DNA of 64,000 nt from CAYVTZ01 sp964454685 (GCA_964454685.1 CAYVTZ010000002.1:77609-141608), one strand, 5' to 3'. Shown: positions 15,017 to 23,551, numbered from the stretch's first letter. Numbers and translations: made by a program. Notes: generated from the sequence alone by a model not told the origin.

Positions 15017-16645
15017 ATGGCAAAACAGTTAAAATTTGGCGAAGAAGCGCGCCGCGCACTCGAACGTGGCGTAAATCAGCTTGCAGATACCGTAAAAGTG
15101 ACCCTCGGACCGAAGGGCAGAAACGTGGTTCTGGATAAGAAATTCGGTGCTCCCCTCATCACCAATGACGGCGTGACCATCGCAAAAGAGATCGAGCTGG
15201 AAGACCCCTTTGAAAACATGGGTGCGCAGCTGGTCAAAGAAGTTGCAACCAAAACCAACGATGTAGCAGGCGACGGCACCACAACGGCAACCATCCTTGC
15301 GCAGGCAATCATCCGTGAAGGTCTGAAAAACGTCGCGGCAGGCGCAAACCCGATGGGCGTGAAAAAAGGAATCCTCAAAGCTGCGGAAGTAACCGTGGAT
15401 GAGCTGAAAGCAATTTCCAAGCCCATTGCAGGTTCCAAAGCAATCGAGCAGGTTGCAAGCATTTCTGCGGCGGATGAAGAAGTCGGCGTACTCATTGCGC
15501 AGGCAATGGAAAAAGTAGGCAACGATGGCGTCATCACCGTGGAAGAATCCAAAACCATGAAAACCGAGCTGGCAGTCGTTGAAGGCATGCAGTTCGATCG
15601 CGGTTATGCGTCCGCATACATGGTTTCCGATCCGGACAAAATGGAAGCCGTTTTGGACGAGCCGGTCATCCTGATCACAGACAAAAAAATCACATCCATT
15701 CAAGAGCTGCTGCCCGTTTTGGAGCAGATCGTACAGCAGGGCAAAAAACTGCTGATCATTGCGGAGGACATCGAAGGCGAAGCGCTTGCAACGCTGGTAG
15801 TCAACAAGATTCGCGGTACCTTCAACTGTGTTGCGGTTAAGGCTCCGGGCTTTGGCGACAGAAGAAAAGCAATGCTGCAGGATATCGCAATCCTCACTGG
15901 CGGCACGGTCATTTCCGAGGAAGTGGGCATCGAGCTGAAGGATGCGACGATGGATATGCTGGGTGGCGCGAGACAGATTCGCGTTGACAAAGAGAACACC
16001 ACCATCGTAGAAGGCAAAGGCGAAGCAGCTGAGATTCAGTCCAGAATCAAGTCCATTAAGGCTCAAATCGAAGAGACCACCTCGGATTATGATAAAGAGA
16101 AGCTGCAAGAGCGCCTTGCAAAGCTGGCTGGCGGCGTGGCTGTCATTCAGGTTGGCGCAGCAACCGAAACCGAAATGAAAGAAACCAAGCTGCGCATTGA
16201 GGACGCACTCGCTGCAACCCGCGCTGCTGTGGAAGAAGGCATCGTACCGGGCGGCGGAAGCGCGCTGCTGAAAGCAACGTCCGCAATCAACACTCTGATT
16301 TCCAAGCTGGAAGGCGACCAAAGAACAGGCGCACAGATCGTGTTGCGCGCTCTGGAAGAGCCGATTCGCCAGATTGCCGCAAATGCAGGTCTGGAAGGCA
16401 GCATCATCGTTGAGAAAATTGCTGCTAACGATTCCAAAAACTATGGTTTCGACGCTGCAAAGGGTGAATATGTCGATATGATCGATGCAGGCATCATCGA
16501 TCCAACCAAGGTCACCAGAAGCGCTGTGCAAAACGCTGCTTCCGTTGCGGCAATGCTGCTCACCACGGAAAGCATCTGCACCGATATCCCCGCTGCAGAG
16601 CCGCCGATGCCGGCAGCACCGGGCGGAATGCCGGGCATGTATTAA
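15017..16645 (+). CDS. groEL: chaperonin GroEL
   Basis: 542 residues, full length. Nucleotide-binding DGTTTATILAQAI (about 86-98), the conserved KAPGFGDRRKAML segment and a short Gly-Met tail (PGGMPGMY) are present. It forms the double heptameric ring that folds cytoplasmic proteins with GroES. GGAGG lies 8 bases before the ATG. It is controlled by CIRCE through groES. The operon ends with a terminator 24 bases after the stop. Confidence 0.99.
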   Translation: MAKQLKFGEEARRALERGVNQLADTVKVTLGPKGRNVVLDKKFGAPLITNDGVTIAKEIELEDPFENMGAQLVKEVATKTNDVAGDGTTTATILAQAIIREGLKNVAAGANPMGVKKGILKAAEVTVDELKAISKPIAGSKAIEQVASISAADEEVGVLIAQAMEKVGNDGVITVEESKTMKTELAVVEGMQFDRGYASAYMVSDPDKMEAVLDEPVILITDKKITSIQELLPVLEQIVQQGKKLLIIAEDIEGEALATLVVNKIRGTFNCVAVKAPGFGDRRKAMLQDIAILTGGTVISEEVGIELKDATMDMLGGARQIRVDKENTTIVEGKGEAAEIQSRIKSIKAQIEETTSDYDKEKLQERLAKLAGGVAVIQVGAATETEMKETKLRIEDALAATRAAVEEGIVPGGGSALLKATSAINTLISKLEGDQRTGAQIVLRALEEPIRQIAANAGLEGSIIVEKIAANDSKNYGFDAAKGEYVDMIDAGIIDPTKVTRSAVQNAASVAAMLLTTESICTDIPAAEPPMPAAPGGMPGMY

Positions 16646-16668
16646 TCCCTACCCGACCGTTTCAATCA

Positions 16669-16707
16669 AGTGGGCTGCGTGAGTTCCTCTCATGCAGTCC
16701 ACTTTTT
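16669..16707 (+). terminator. groESL terminator
   Basis: A 15-bp stem with G-U pairs (AGTGGGCTGC... with ...GCAGTCCACT, 16669-16702) is followed by TTTTT. Confidence 0.85.
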
Positions 16708-16803
16708 ATAAAAAAAATGATTTTGTCACCAAACCTTCCTCCGCCCCCTCTAATAGGTGTATACAAAAAAAGATGACCGGTCGCATTCCAAGGAGGACAC
16801 TCA

Positions 16804-17313
16804 ATGAAAACAATGGTACTACAGGCCATGCGTGGCGATCCAGATGCGTTTGTCGCGCTGATCGAATCCTACAAGCAGGACTTGTATAAAGTCGCGCGCG
16901 GCTTTTTCCGGAGCAATGAGCAGATTGCAGATGTCATACAAGATACCATCCTGACCTGCTATGAAAAGCTGGCCGACCTGCGTCATCCTCAGTATTTCAA
17001 AACATGGCTGACGCGCATCCTCATTCACAAGTGTATTGCGTCCAAAGCCGAGAGCAATCGATATACCGGTATGGACGCCATCACCGAAAACGGATATATC
17101 GACCAAGGTCAGGCAAACGCAGAGTTCTCCATGATCATGGAACAGCTCGACGAGCATTATCGCCTTGTTCTCATTCTGTATTATGCGCAGGATTGCTCCA
17201 TTCGCCAGATCAGCGAGCTGCTTGGCATCAGTCAGGATGCCGTCAAAACGCGTCTCAAGCGCGGACGGCACATGGCAAAGGATATTTACCTGAAAGCGGA
17301 GGTCATCTTATGA
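16804..17313 (+). CDS. ECF-type RNA polymerase sigma factor
   Basis: 169 residues with sigma region 2 (about 10-75, DVIQDTILTCYEKL) and region 4 (about 115-165, helix-turn-helix IRQISELLGISQDAVKTRLKRGR). Region 3 is absent, as expected of ECF sigma factors. AAGGAGG lies 7 bases before the ATG. Its last four bases overlap the next gene (ATGA), a membrane protein that is the likely anti-sigma factor. Promoter recognition is probably autoregulatory, but I cannot define the site. Confidence 0.95.
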   Translation: MKTMVLQAMRGDPDAFVALIESYKQDLYKVARGFFRSNEQIADVIQDTILTCYEKLADLRHPQYFKTWLTRILIHKCIASKAESNRYTGMDAITENGYIDQGQANAEFSMIMEQLDEHYRLVLILYYAQDCSIRQISELLGISQDAVKTRLKRGRHMAKDIYLKAEVIL

Positions 17314-18467
17314 ACGATTTTAAAATCAATCAAAACGTCATAGACGCCATCACGGAAGATCTCGTGATTCCGTCCGTCGTTGAGGATCGGATTGAGCAAA
17401 CACTGCATCGCATCGCATCGCACCCGCATGCACGTCGTGCACAGCAGCGTGTCCGGCACCCCCGGCGCATTGTCGCTCTTGTCGCGGCATGTGTGCTGAT
17501 CGTGCCCGGCTTCGCGCTTGCCGCCTACGCGTCAGGCGAAAATTCTCCCTTTTATCAGGCGATCTTCGGCAATGTCACCCGCTCCTCCATCAGCGAAAAA
17601 ATGGAATTGGATTCGGACGGCAAGGTCAGTCTTAATCTGCCTAACACCGAGCGCGTCGCCGTGGACGAAGCCGTCGCGGACGAATTGATCGGCGCCAATG
17701 TACAAACAGACACCGGCGTCTACGAGTGGACAGGCTACAATGGTGTCACCACACGGATGTCTGTGGAAAATGTTTTGTATGACAGTGTCACCGGCACATT
17801 CCAGCTCTATATGGTGTTGGAGCGCGAAGGGGGCTTCCCCTCTTTCACCGTCACAGAAAACGGAGAATGCTACTTTTCCAATTCAGACGTGCAGTTTGCA
17901 GGCAATTTCTGTCCCGGGCGCATGTATTACGACCGCGCAGCCAGTTCCGAAAACAAAATTTGCATGACTGCTGTCGGCGTAGCAAGTAACATCAACGAGC
18001 CGAAAATCATGGAAATATTGGAGCTTGTGCCGACCGATCTTGTGCGCACCGAGGATCTTCCCGCCGACTTTGGGGCGCTGCAGGATGGAAGCATGCCGTC
18101 GCTTGTCACGTTCCAACGATCAGAGGTCGATTTCACACAGCTTGCAAGATCTCTCTCTGCCATTCATGCCGGAGAAGGCATCACACTCAATCCCATCGGA
18201 ATGCAGCTTGACCTCGCTGCGCTTGGCTTCCGGGATGCCGTAGATGACTACGCATTAAACGACGTTGCCATCACATTTCAAGATGGCACGGAATATACCC
18301 TGCGCAATCGGGATGCCAATGTTGAAAACACCGATTACATCCTCACCAGCGGCGCAGAGCATGGCACTGCGCAAGGCACACGAACCACATTCTGCCTGAA
18401 TCGTCTGGTCGATATCCGCACCGTTGCAGGTGTGCGCATCAATGGTCAGGATTATCCCGTATCCTAA
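17310..18467 (+). CDS. membrane-anchored anti-sigma / DUF4179-like protein
   Basis: 385 residues. The cytoplasmic N-terminus (about 1-50) would bind the sigma factor. One transmembrane helix follows (about 52-73, IVALVAACVLIVPGFALAA), then a 310-residue extracellular domain of unknown structure. The layout and translational coupling to the ECF sigma gene match the regulator partner of sigma-V-like systems and the DUF4179 family. The extracellular part probably senses an envelope stress. SD GGAGG lies within the end of the sigma gene, 8 bases before the ATG. A terminator follows. Confidence 0.8.
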   Translation: MNDFKINQNVIDAITEDLVIPSVVEDRIEQTLHRIASHPHARRAQQRVRHPRRIVALVAACVLIVPGFALAAYASGENSPFYQAIFGNVTRSSISEKMELDSDGKVSLNLPNTERVAVDEAVADELIGANVQTDTGVYEWTGYNGVTTRMSVENVLYDSVTGTFQLYMVLEREGGFPSFTVTENGECYFSNSDVQFAGNFCPGRMYYDRAASSENKICMTAVGVASNINEPKIMEILELVPTDLVRTEDLPADFGALQDGSMPSLVTFQRSEVDFTQLARSLSAIHAGEGITLNPIGMQLDLAALGFRDAVDDYALNDVAITFQDGTEYTLRNRDANVENTDYILTSGAEHGTAQGTRTTFCLNRLVDIRTVAGVRINGQDYPVS

Positions 18468-18490
18468 TATACACAGAACCGTACACTATC

Positions 18491-18530
18491 AGACCGCTTC
18501 CCAATGAGGCGGTCTCTTTCATTTTTACAT
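18491..18530 (+). terminator. terminator of the ECF sigma operon
   Basis: Stem GACCGC/GCGGTC (18492-18497 with 18509-18514) is followed by a T-rich stretch CTTTCATTTTT. Confidence 0.75.
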
Positions 18531-18636
18531 TTTTTTCATAAAATCCTCATGGTCAGTCCATATTTTCATGTGATAATAACAATAATCCAAGAAGCACAAG
18601 GTTGGATGAATCAAAAGGAAAGCGAGGAAAAGAAAA

Positions 18637-18753
18637 TTGAAAAACAGAAAAAATTGGAAAGAAAGTAAATTTTTCATCTGGCTCAACATCACGATTGCGT
18701 ATCTCTTCCCCACTGCCATCACCGCAACCGCGCTCATCAACCACGCAATGTAA
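18637..18753 (+). CDS. possible 38-residue single-helix membrane peptide
   Basis: The TTG start at 18637 is 8-9 bases after GCGAGG. The product has a basic N-terminus (KNRKNWKESK) and one hydrophobic helix (FFIWLNITIAYLFPTAITAT). The reading frame is short, so it could be chance, but the positive-inside layout and the SD make a small membrane protein plausible. A terminator lies 55 bases downstream. Nothing else is visible from 18531 to 18636. Confidence 0.35.
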   Translation: MKNRKNWKESKFFIWLNITIAYLFPTAITATALINHAM

Positions 18754-18808
18754 CGGAGCGGCATTTGCCAATCTGCAATGTCAAGCATCCGTTCTTCACA
18801 TAAAAGAA

Positions 18809-18847
18809 CCCTCGCCATGTGTAACCAAACAATGCGCGAGGGTTTTT
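18809..18847. terminator. bidirectional hairpin terminator
   Basis: Stem CCCTCGC/GCGAGGG (18809-18815 with 18836-18842) is followed by TTTTTG on the plus strand and by TTCTTTTAT on the minus strand. It can serve both small flanking ORFs. Confidence 0.75.
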
Positions 18848-18860
18848 GATATGGAGTCAA

Positions 18861-19004
18861 TCACCGCTCATGCCCACCGCCAGAATAGCAAAGATATGTG
18901 TCCGCTTCTAAGTCCGGCAGCATTTTCAGCAATCGTTCCGCACCTTGTTCATCCGGCAAAAACTGTGGGTTCGCCGGCATAGGCATACCGTCTTGCACTG
19001 CCAT
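18861..19004 (-). CDS. possible 47-residue hypothetical protein
   Basis: The reading frame starts at ATG 19004, with a stop four codons upstream and a terminator just downstream. The product begins MAVQDGMPMPANPQFL and is acidic with a short amphipathic stretch (AERLLKMLPDLEAD). The only SD candidate is GAAGACG. I do not recognise it. Composition and isolation between two terminators make it worth checking. Confidence 0.3.
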   Translation of the reverse strand: MAVQDGMPMPANPQFLPDEQGAERLLKMLPDLEADTYLCYSGGGHER

Positions 19005-19063
19005 TGCGTCTTCTTATAACGATTTGTTCCGCCTGACTCCCCTCCTGCTGCTCTGTTTACTAC

Positions 19064-19095
19064 AAAAAAAAGAGCCGCCCGCAAGGCAGCTCTTT
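19064..19095 (-). terminator. terminator of the DUF1002 gene
   Basis: On the minus strand AGAGCTGCC-TTGC-GGGCGGCTCT is followed by eight T, 15 bases after the stop. Confidence 0.9.
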
Positions 19096-19108
19096 GATCG
19101 GTTATAAA

Positions 19109-19954
19109 TCAGCCCTTGTTTCCGCCAAATAGTCCGGAAAAGAAATTGCCAATCCCTTGGAAGAAGTTCCCCACTCCCTCAAAGAATCCCTGCGTCTTTT
19201 GACCGGCTTCTGCCATTTTCAGGAAGGTGTCCGGGTCAATGTTCAACTCGTTGAATTTGTGCACCAACTGCAACACCTGCTCAATCTGCTCGGGCGAAAG
19301 CTGCGCATTGTACTTCTTTGCAACTTCATCGATCAACGCACGAATCTGCTCGTCCGTCATGTTTTTGGTCTGCGGCAGCTTCTCCTTGATCTCATTGATG
19401 ATGTCGGAGGCATTATCACCCAGCAATTCCTGCAAATCGCCGGTCACAATCAGTTCCTCCACCGCCGCCAATTTCGCGTCCTCGTTCAGCTTCTTTCCGG
19501 TCAAATCTTCGTATGCCTTGTAAATGCCCGCCAAAGCGCCGGTTCCGGATACCGGCTTATACGCCGCCACGATCACCTTCGCATCCGTAATGCCCGCCGT
19601 CGTCAGCGCGGATTTGTACATCTCATTTGTCACCCAGTTGATGTTGTTGCTGGTCAGCTCAATGCCGCCGCCATCACGCTGTTCAATATAAACGCAAGAG
19701 AGCGCCACATCGCCAATTTTTTCCTGCGGCACCAAACCGGACAAATAAGCCTTCTCTTCCGCGTTTGTCACACGCAATTCCTGCACATCGCCGCGCGTAA
19801 TACCAAACATCTGATATACGGTGCCCAGCTGGTCTTCTGTATTGTTGTCTCCCACTGCAACGCGTGAATCCGCAGAAGCCGCCAACGCAGGCATCGCCAC
19901 CAGCGACAACGCCATCACCAGAATCACTGCCATCCAAAGTACTCTTTTCAACAT
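19109..19954 (-). CDS. secreted DUF1002 protein
   Basis: 281 residues. A classical signal peptide (about 1-25, LKRVLWMAVILVMALSLVAMPALAA) ends at a likely AxA cleavage site. The following domain is typical of DUF1002: an alpha/beta part with LTSNNINWVTNEMYKSAL and IVAAYKPVSGTGALAGIYKAYE, then a helical part. The C-terminus is Gly/Phe-rich (GFFEGVGNFFQGIGNFFSG). The family has no established function and is thought to act outside the membrane. SD AAAGG precedes the ATG. It is monocistronic, with its own promoter and a structured leader. Confidence 0.88.
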   Translation of the reverse strand: MLKRVLWMAVILVMALSLVAMPALAASADSRVAVGDNNTEDQLGTVYQMFGITRGDVQELRVTNAEEKAYLSGLVPQEKIGDVALSCVYIEQRDGGGIELTSNNINWVTNEMYKSALTTAGITDAKVIVAAYKPVSGTGALAGIYKAYEDLTGKKLNEDAKLAAVEELIVTGDLQELLGDNASDIINEIKEKLPQTKNMTDEQIRALIDEVAKKYNAQLSPEQIEQVLQLVHKFNELNIDPDTFLKMAEAGQKTQGFFEGVGNFFQGIGNFFSGLFGGNKG

Positions 19955-20057
19955 AACTCTTCACCTTTCCCGTTCAAAAAACTTATTCCACAGACGCACT
20001 TTCGTCTGCATTTTCCATTCATAACCGCTTCCGGACATTCGTACGGCAGCGCAGAAC

Positions 20058-20130
20058 AGCCCTCCAGCCTGTTTTTCGCCGCACAGGCTCGGCAGGGCTT
20101 ATTATAACGCAATCCAAACCTGCTTTTCAA
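20058..20130 (-). promoter_or_regulatory. promoter and stem-loop leader of the DUF1002 gene
   Basis: On the minus strand TTGAAA (20130-20125), an 18-bp spacer and TATAAT (20106-20101). Directly downstream, bases 20099-20058 fold into a two-tier hairpin (AGCCCT with AGGGCT, and AGCCTG with CAGGCT). A second hairpin CAGACG/CGTCTG lies at 20008-19991. Confidence 0.6.
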
Positions 20131-20157
20131 CGTATCTCGGTTTATTTAACAGTTTTT

Positions 20158-20820
20158 TCAAATTTGCGCCAGCTTTTCCCGATATAACTGCATTTGTTTG
20201 CGAAAAATCTCCGCGTTGGTGGGCGGCGTAAACGTGATTGCATCCGCGCCCGCTTCAATGGTCTCCAAAATGGTCTCGTCCGTCGGTCCCCCCGTCGCAA
20301 TGATGGGGATATACGGATATTGACCGCGTATCACCTCCACGATACGGCAAGTGTCTGCCGCCGCAGAAACATTAATGATGTCCGCGCCGCACTCGATGCG
20401 CTTCTCAAAATCTTCTTTTTCCGAAACCACCGTCACCACAATGGGAATGTCCACCACATTTTTCACCGAGGCAATGGTCTCATTGGTCACATCCGCGTTC
20501 ACAACCGCTGCAGCCGCACCGCGAAATTCCGCATCCATCGCAAGGTGCCGCACGCGTCCGCTCTTTTTGTATTCTCCGCCGATGTCACAAAAAACAGGCA
20601 TCGCAGCGGCTTCAATCAGCGTCTGATTGATCGCAGGCTGTGCCGCAAACGGATAAACCGCCATCACAGCATCCGCGTCACAATTCCGAATGATCGCAAT
20701 GTCCGTAGAAAAAATCAATGACCGGATCTCGCGGCCGAAAATGCGGATTCCCGGTGCCTGCCGAATGATTTCCGGCGTGGATACCAACACAAAGCGCAAA
20801 TTACTTTCGTACTCTTTCAT
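20158..20820 (-). CDS. predicted TIM-barrel protein of unknown substrate
   Basis: 220 residues. Alternating hydrophobic strands and helices, the C-terminal YIPIIATGGPTDETILETIEAGADAITFTPP and the earlier ADIINVSAAAD suggest a beta/alpha barrel with a phosphate-binding loop near the end, as in NanE- or synthase-like enzymes. No catalytic residue can be assigned with confidence. ATG at 20820 overlaps the stop of the zinc-finger membrane protein (ATGA), so the two are coupled, an unusual pairing. The gene ends at 20158, where I see no clear terminator. Confidence 0.65.
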   Translation of the reverse strand: MKEYESNLRFVLVSTPEIIRQAPGIRIFGREIRSLIFSTDIAIIRNCDADAVMAVYPFAAQPAINQTLIEAAAMPVFCDIGGEYKKSGRVRHLAMDAEFRGAAAAVVNADVTNETIASVKNVVDIPIVVTVVSEKEDFEKRIECGADIINVSAAADTCRIVEVIRGQYPYIPIIATGGPTDETILETIEAGADAITFTPPTNAEIFRKQMQLYREKLAQI

Positions 20821-21554
20821 CCATTGTCCCCTTCTGTCAAGCGGATCAGAATGGTTCCCTGATCCGGCACAACCCATCCATATTCTGCGATAATATCGCG
20901 CAACGCCCCCGTATTGTCTGTGATTTCCAGCACACCTTCCCGCTCCACAAACGCTATGCCCGCATCATACAGGGCAGCTTTCAACTGCAACGCCTGCGCA
21001 GAGGTCAGCTCTATCTCCGCGGCGGCGCCCGTCGCGCCCTCTATCACTCGTTCTTCCATTGGCATAGACTCTGCGCTTTGCGGTGCTGCGCTCTGTGGCG
21101 CTGCGTTCTCAGGCGCTGCCGCCATTTCCGGCGCTGCACCCGCGTACACCTCCGCCCCATCCAAGGCTTCCACCTCCGCATACGACTGTGCGTCTGCGGC
21201 AGCCGCCATCACTTCTCGTTGCATTGCCATCTCTGTGCTTGGCGGCGCAAACGCAGGGTTGCTCGCCAGCATTACCGTCAATACGACCGCGCCGCACGCC
21301 ACCACAGCGGCGGCAGGCAGCCATTTGTTCCATGATACTTTTTTTTGCTGCGCAGGAATCACCCCGCTCAACGCGTGCAGCGGTTCCGCAGTCACCGGCT
21401 CGCGCATCGCCGCGATCATCGTCTCATATTGCCGCAATTTTTGCGCGCAGGAATCGCAAGTGCCCGCGTGTTCCATCACCTGACGCTTTTGCGCCTCCGT
21501 GCAATCGCCCGAAAGCATCTTCAAAATGTATTTTTCACATGCGTCACATTTCAT
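20817..21554 (-). CDS. zinc-finger (zf-HC2) anti-sigma-like membrane protein
   Basis: 245 residues. The N-terminus is a putative zinc finger (CDAC, H about 29, CDSC) of the anti-sigma ZAS type. One transmembrane helix follows (about 75-98, LPAAAVVACGAVVLTVMLAS), then an Ala/Glu-rich linker and a C-terminal extracellular domain (about 160-245, SAQALQLKAALYDAGIAFVE). No sigma factor gene adjoins it. The start is ATG 21554, 6 bases after GGGATGG; ATG 21560 is an alternative. It is translationally coupled to the TIM-barrel gene. Confidence 0.75.
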   Translation of the reverse strand: MKCDACEKYILKMLSGDCTEAQKRQVMEHAGTCDSCAQKLRQYETMIAAMREPVTAEPLHALSGVIPAQQKKVSWNKWLPAAAVVACGAVVLTVMLASNPAFAPPSTEMAMQREVMAAAADAQSYAEVEALDGAEVYAGAAPEMAAAPENAAPQSAAPQSAESMPMEERVIEGATGAAAEIELTSAQALQLKAALYDAGIAFVEREGVLEITDNTGALRDIIAEYGWVVPDQGTILIRLTEGDNG

Positions 21555-21575
21555 GCTCATCCATCCCAAAATAGC

Positions 21576-21668
21576 GCAACCACAAGGTTGCCTTGCGGCA
21601 CCCCTTGGCATCCCATGTATGCCAAGCCTATTCGATCTCATTATACACTTAGACGCAAGACATTGCAA
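21576..21668 (-). promoter_or_regulatory. promoter and hairpin leader of the zinc-finger gene
   Basis: On the minus strand TTGCAA (21668-21663), a 17-bp spacer and TATAAT (21645-21640). The short leader holds two hairpins: CTTGGCAT/ATGCCAAG (21626-21604) and GCAACC/GGTTGC (21591-21576), the second just before the SD. Confidence 0.65.
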
Positions 21669-21725
21669 AAATGTTTCATCTTTTTTTCATTTTTTACTTT
21701 TTTCCAAAATTTTCTAAAAATCGGC

Positions 21726-21773
21726 TTGACAAGCTAGTGATTACTCGCTAAAATTTAGCTAGTGATCGCTAGC
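21726..21773 (+). promoter_or_regulatory. TetR-type promoter with two operators
   Basis: TTGACA (21726-21731), a 17-bp spacer and TAAAAT (21749-21754). One copy of GCTAGTGAT...CGCT fills the spacer (21733-21750), and a near-palindrome GCTAGTGATCGCTAGC (21758-21773) follows the -10. These are likely binding sites of the downstream TetR regulator, allowing autorepression. Confidence 0.75.
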
Positions 21774-21839
21774 CAATCGTAGATCGATCCTATGAATCCA
21801 GTGTGCTGTAACCCAGCCATCTTTCAGCGGAGGTTCTCC

Positions 21840-22478
21840 ATGCCCAAACGCAACACCGCAGAGGTCATATTAGAGGAAGCACTAAACCTCTTTTCCGTGC
21901 ACGGCTACGACGGCGTAACCGTCAAAAATATTGCCGATGCCGTCGGCATCCGTGATAGTTCGCTGTACAAGCATTACAAAAGCAAACAGGAGATTTTGGA
22001 AAAGCTTCTGGAGAGCATGGGGCAGCGCCTCGATCAGGTCAATGCGCTCTATCAAGCACCACGGGGGGATATGTCTGCATTGGCCGAGCAGTACGGCACG
22101 CACGATGTTCGCTGGCTGCAACAGCTCGTGGAATCCATCTTTCTGTTCTTCATTCAGGACGAGTATGCCGGCAAGTTTAGGCGCCTGCTGATGATCGAGC
22201 AATATAAAAACAGCGCAGCCGCACACATGTTTGAAGCATGGTTTATGGAGGAAGCGCTCATCTTTCAATCACAACTGTTTGCCGCCATGATGCAGCAGGG
22301 ATATTTCAAGCAGGGAGACCCGTTTGTCGCGGCGTTGCAGTTCTATTCTCCGATTCTGCTGCTCATTTTGCGTCACGATTCCAATCCCGATCAGCTTGAC
22401 GAGGCTTTGTCTCTGCTGCGATGTCATGTCAAGGAATTTTCGCTGCACTATACGCAGCCGCAAGGAGCATCCCGATGA
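21840..22478 (+). CDS. TetR-family transcriptional regulator
   Basis: 212 residues. The N-terminal DNA-binding domain is clear (LEEALNLFSVHGYDGVTVKNIADAVGIRDSSLYKHY split across about residues 8-46). The larger C-terminal helical domain is the ligand/dimer part and is not diagnostic. GCGGAGG lies 6 bases before ATG 21840; an upstream in-frame ATG at 21792 would add 16 residues and is rejected. It overlaps the radical SAM gene by four bases (ATGA), so regulator and enzyme form one operon controlled by the tandem operators upstream. Confidence 0.93.
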   Translation: MPKRNTAEVILEEALNLFSVHGYDGVTVKNIADAVGIRDSSLYKHYKSKQEILEKLLESMGQRLDQVNALYQAPRGDMSALAEQYGTHDVRWLQQLVESIFLFFIQDEYAGKFRRLLMIEQYKNSAAAHMFEAWFMEEALIFQSQLFAAMMQQGYFKQGDPFVAALQFYSPILLLILRHDSNPDQLDEALSLLRCHVKEFSLHYTQPQGASR

Positions 22479-23551
22479 ATTTGAATCTTTTTATGGAGCA
22501 AGGTATTGCCCAACTGGTGCAAACGGTATCGCGTTATTATCTCAACAGCCCCAAAGGCATCGCTTTTGTCGCGCGCATCGCGCCGCAAATCCGGAAGAGC
22601 GCTCGCCGCAGACAGGCGCATGAGCAAGCCGGGACGCACGTGCCTCCGCTTCTCATCGCCAGCATCACCGCGCAATGCAATCTACACTGCGCCGGATGCT
22701 ATGCCCGCGCAAACGGTGGTTGCACAGATCACGCGGAAAGCGACCTGACCGCCGCGCAATGGCGGCATATTTTTCAAGAAGCGTCCGACCTCGGCGTATC
22801 TTTTGTTCTGCTTGCAGGCGGAGAGCCACTCGTTCGCAAAGATGTTATCGAGTGCGCCGCCGCGTTTCCCAACATGGTGTTTCCTATCTTCACCAATGGC
22901 ACTTTGATGGACGATCATTCCTTCGCTTTGTTTGAAGAAAATCGCAATTTGATTCCGGTTTTCAGCATCGAGGGCGATGCGCACAGCACCGATGCGCGGC
23001 GCGGCTCCGGCGTGCACCAAACCATAACGCAAACCATGCAGCGCTTCACCAAAAGCAAAATCTTGTTCGGCACTTCCATCACCGTCACACGCGAAAACAT
23101 TCACGCCGTCGCACATCCCGATTTTGTGCAATCTCTGCACGATGTCGGCTGCGGGCTGCTGTTTTTTGTAGAATATGTCCCGGCGCAGACCGGCACCGAA
23201 CACCTGATGCTGCAAGCGTCCGATGTTGCAAACATGCAGGATACTGTTTCGCGGCTCAAACAGCGCTTTTCAGACATGATCCTCGTGTCCTTTCCCGGCG
23301 ATGAAAACTTAATGGGCGGATGCCTTGCCTCCGGTCGCGGATTCTTTCATGTAAGCGCCTCCGGCAACGCAGAGCCTTGCCCCTTCTCCCCGCACTCCGA
23401 GCTAAACTTAAAAACGGCTTCAATCGAAACCGTTTTACGTTCAGAATTCTTTCAGTCACTGCGCGCGCTCGCCGCACGCACAGAGCACACAGGGGGCTGC
23501 ACGCTCTTTGATCACAAACACGAAGTCGCCGCACTGCTTGGGCATAAGTAA
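22475..23551 (+). CDS. radical SAM protein with short SPASM-like C-terminus
   Basis: 358 residues. The 4Fe-4S/SAM motif is CNLHCAGC (about residues 68-75), followed by LLAGGEPL, the usual GGE motif for SAM binding. The C-terminus has further cysteines (C in AEPCPFSP and GGCTLF) that suggest part of an auxiliary cluster domain. The first 60 residues are a basic helical extension. Substrate is unknown; no peptide precursor or transporter lies next to it. Its coupling to a TetR regulator suggests induction by a small molecule. The gene ends 73 bases from the converging phoR. Confidence 0.88.
   Translation: MNLNLFMEQGIAQLVQTVSRYYLNSPKGIAFVARIAPQIRKSARRRQAHEQAGTHVPPLLIASITAQCNLHCAGCYARANGGCTDHAESDLTAAQWRHIFQEASDLGVSFVLLAGGEPLVRKDVIECAAAFPNMVFPIFTNGTLMDDHSFALFEENRNLIPVFSIEGDAHSTDARRGSGVHQTITQTMQRFTKSKILFGTSITVTRENIHAVAHPDFVQSLHDVGCGLLFFVEYVPAQTGTEHLMLQASDVANMQDTVSRLKQRFSDMILVSFPGDENLMGGCLASGRGFFHVSASGNAEPCPFSPHSELNLKTASIETVLRSEFFQSLRALAARTEHTGGCTLFDHKHEVAALLGHK

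Noticed and set aside
15029..16531. A 500-codon open frame antisense to groEL, and similar long antisense frames over the PurF-like, chemoreceptor and maturase genes
   Set aside because: They mirror the codon bias of the true genes, lack SD sequences and give cysteine/histidine-rich proteins with no family.
18525..18860. A 111-codon minus-strand frame with hydrophobic stretches
   Set aside because: It crosses two terminators, including the bidirectional one, and lacks an SD; the hydrophobicity comes from the AT-rich complement of the small plus-strand ORF.
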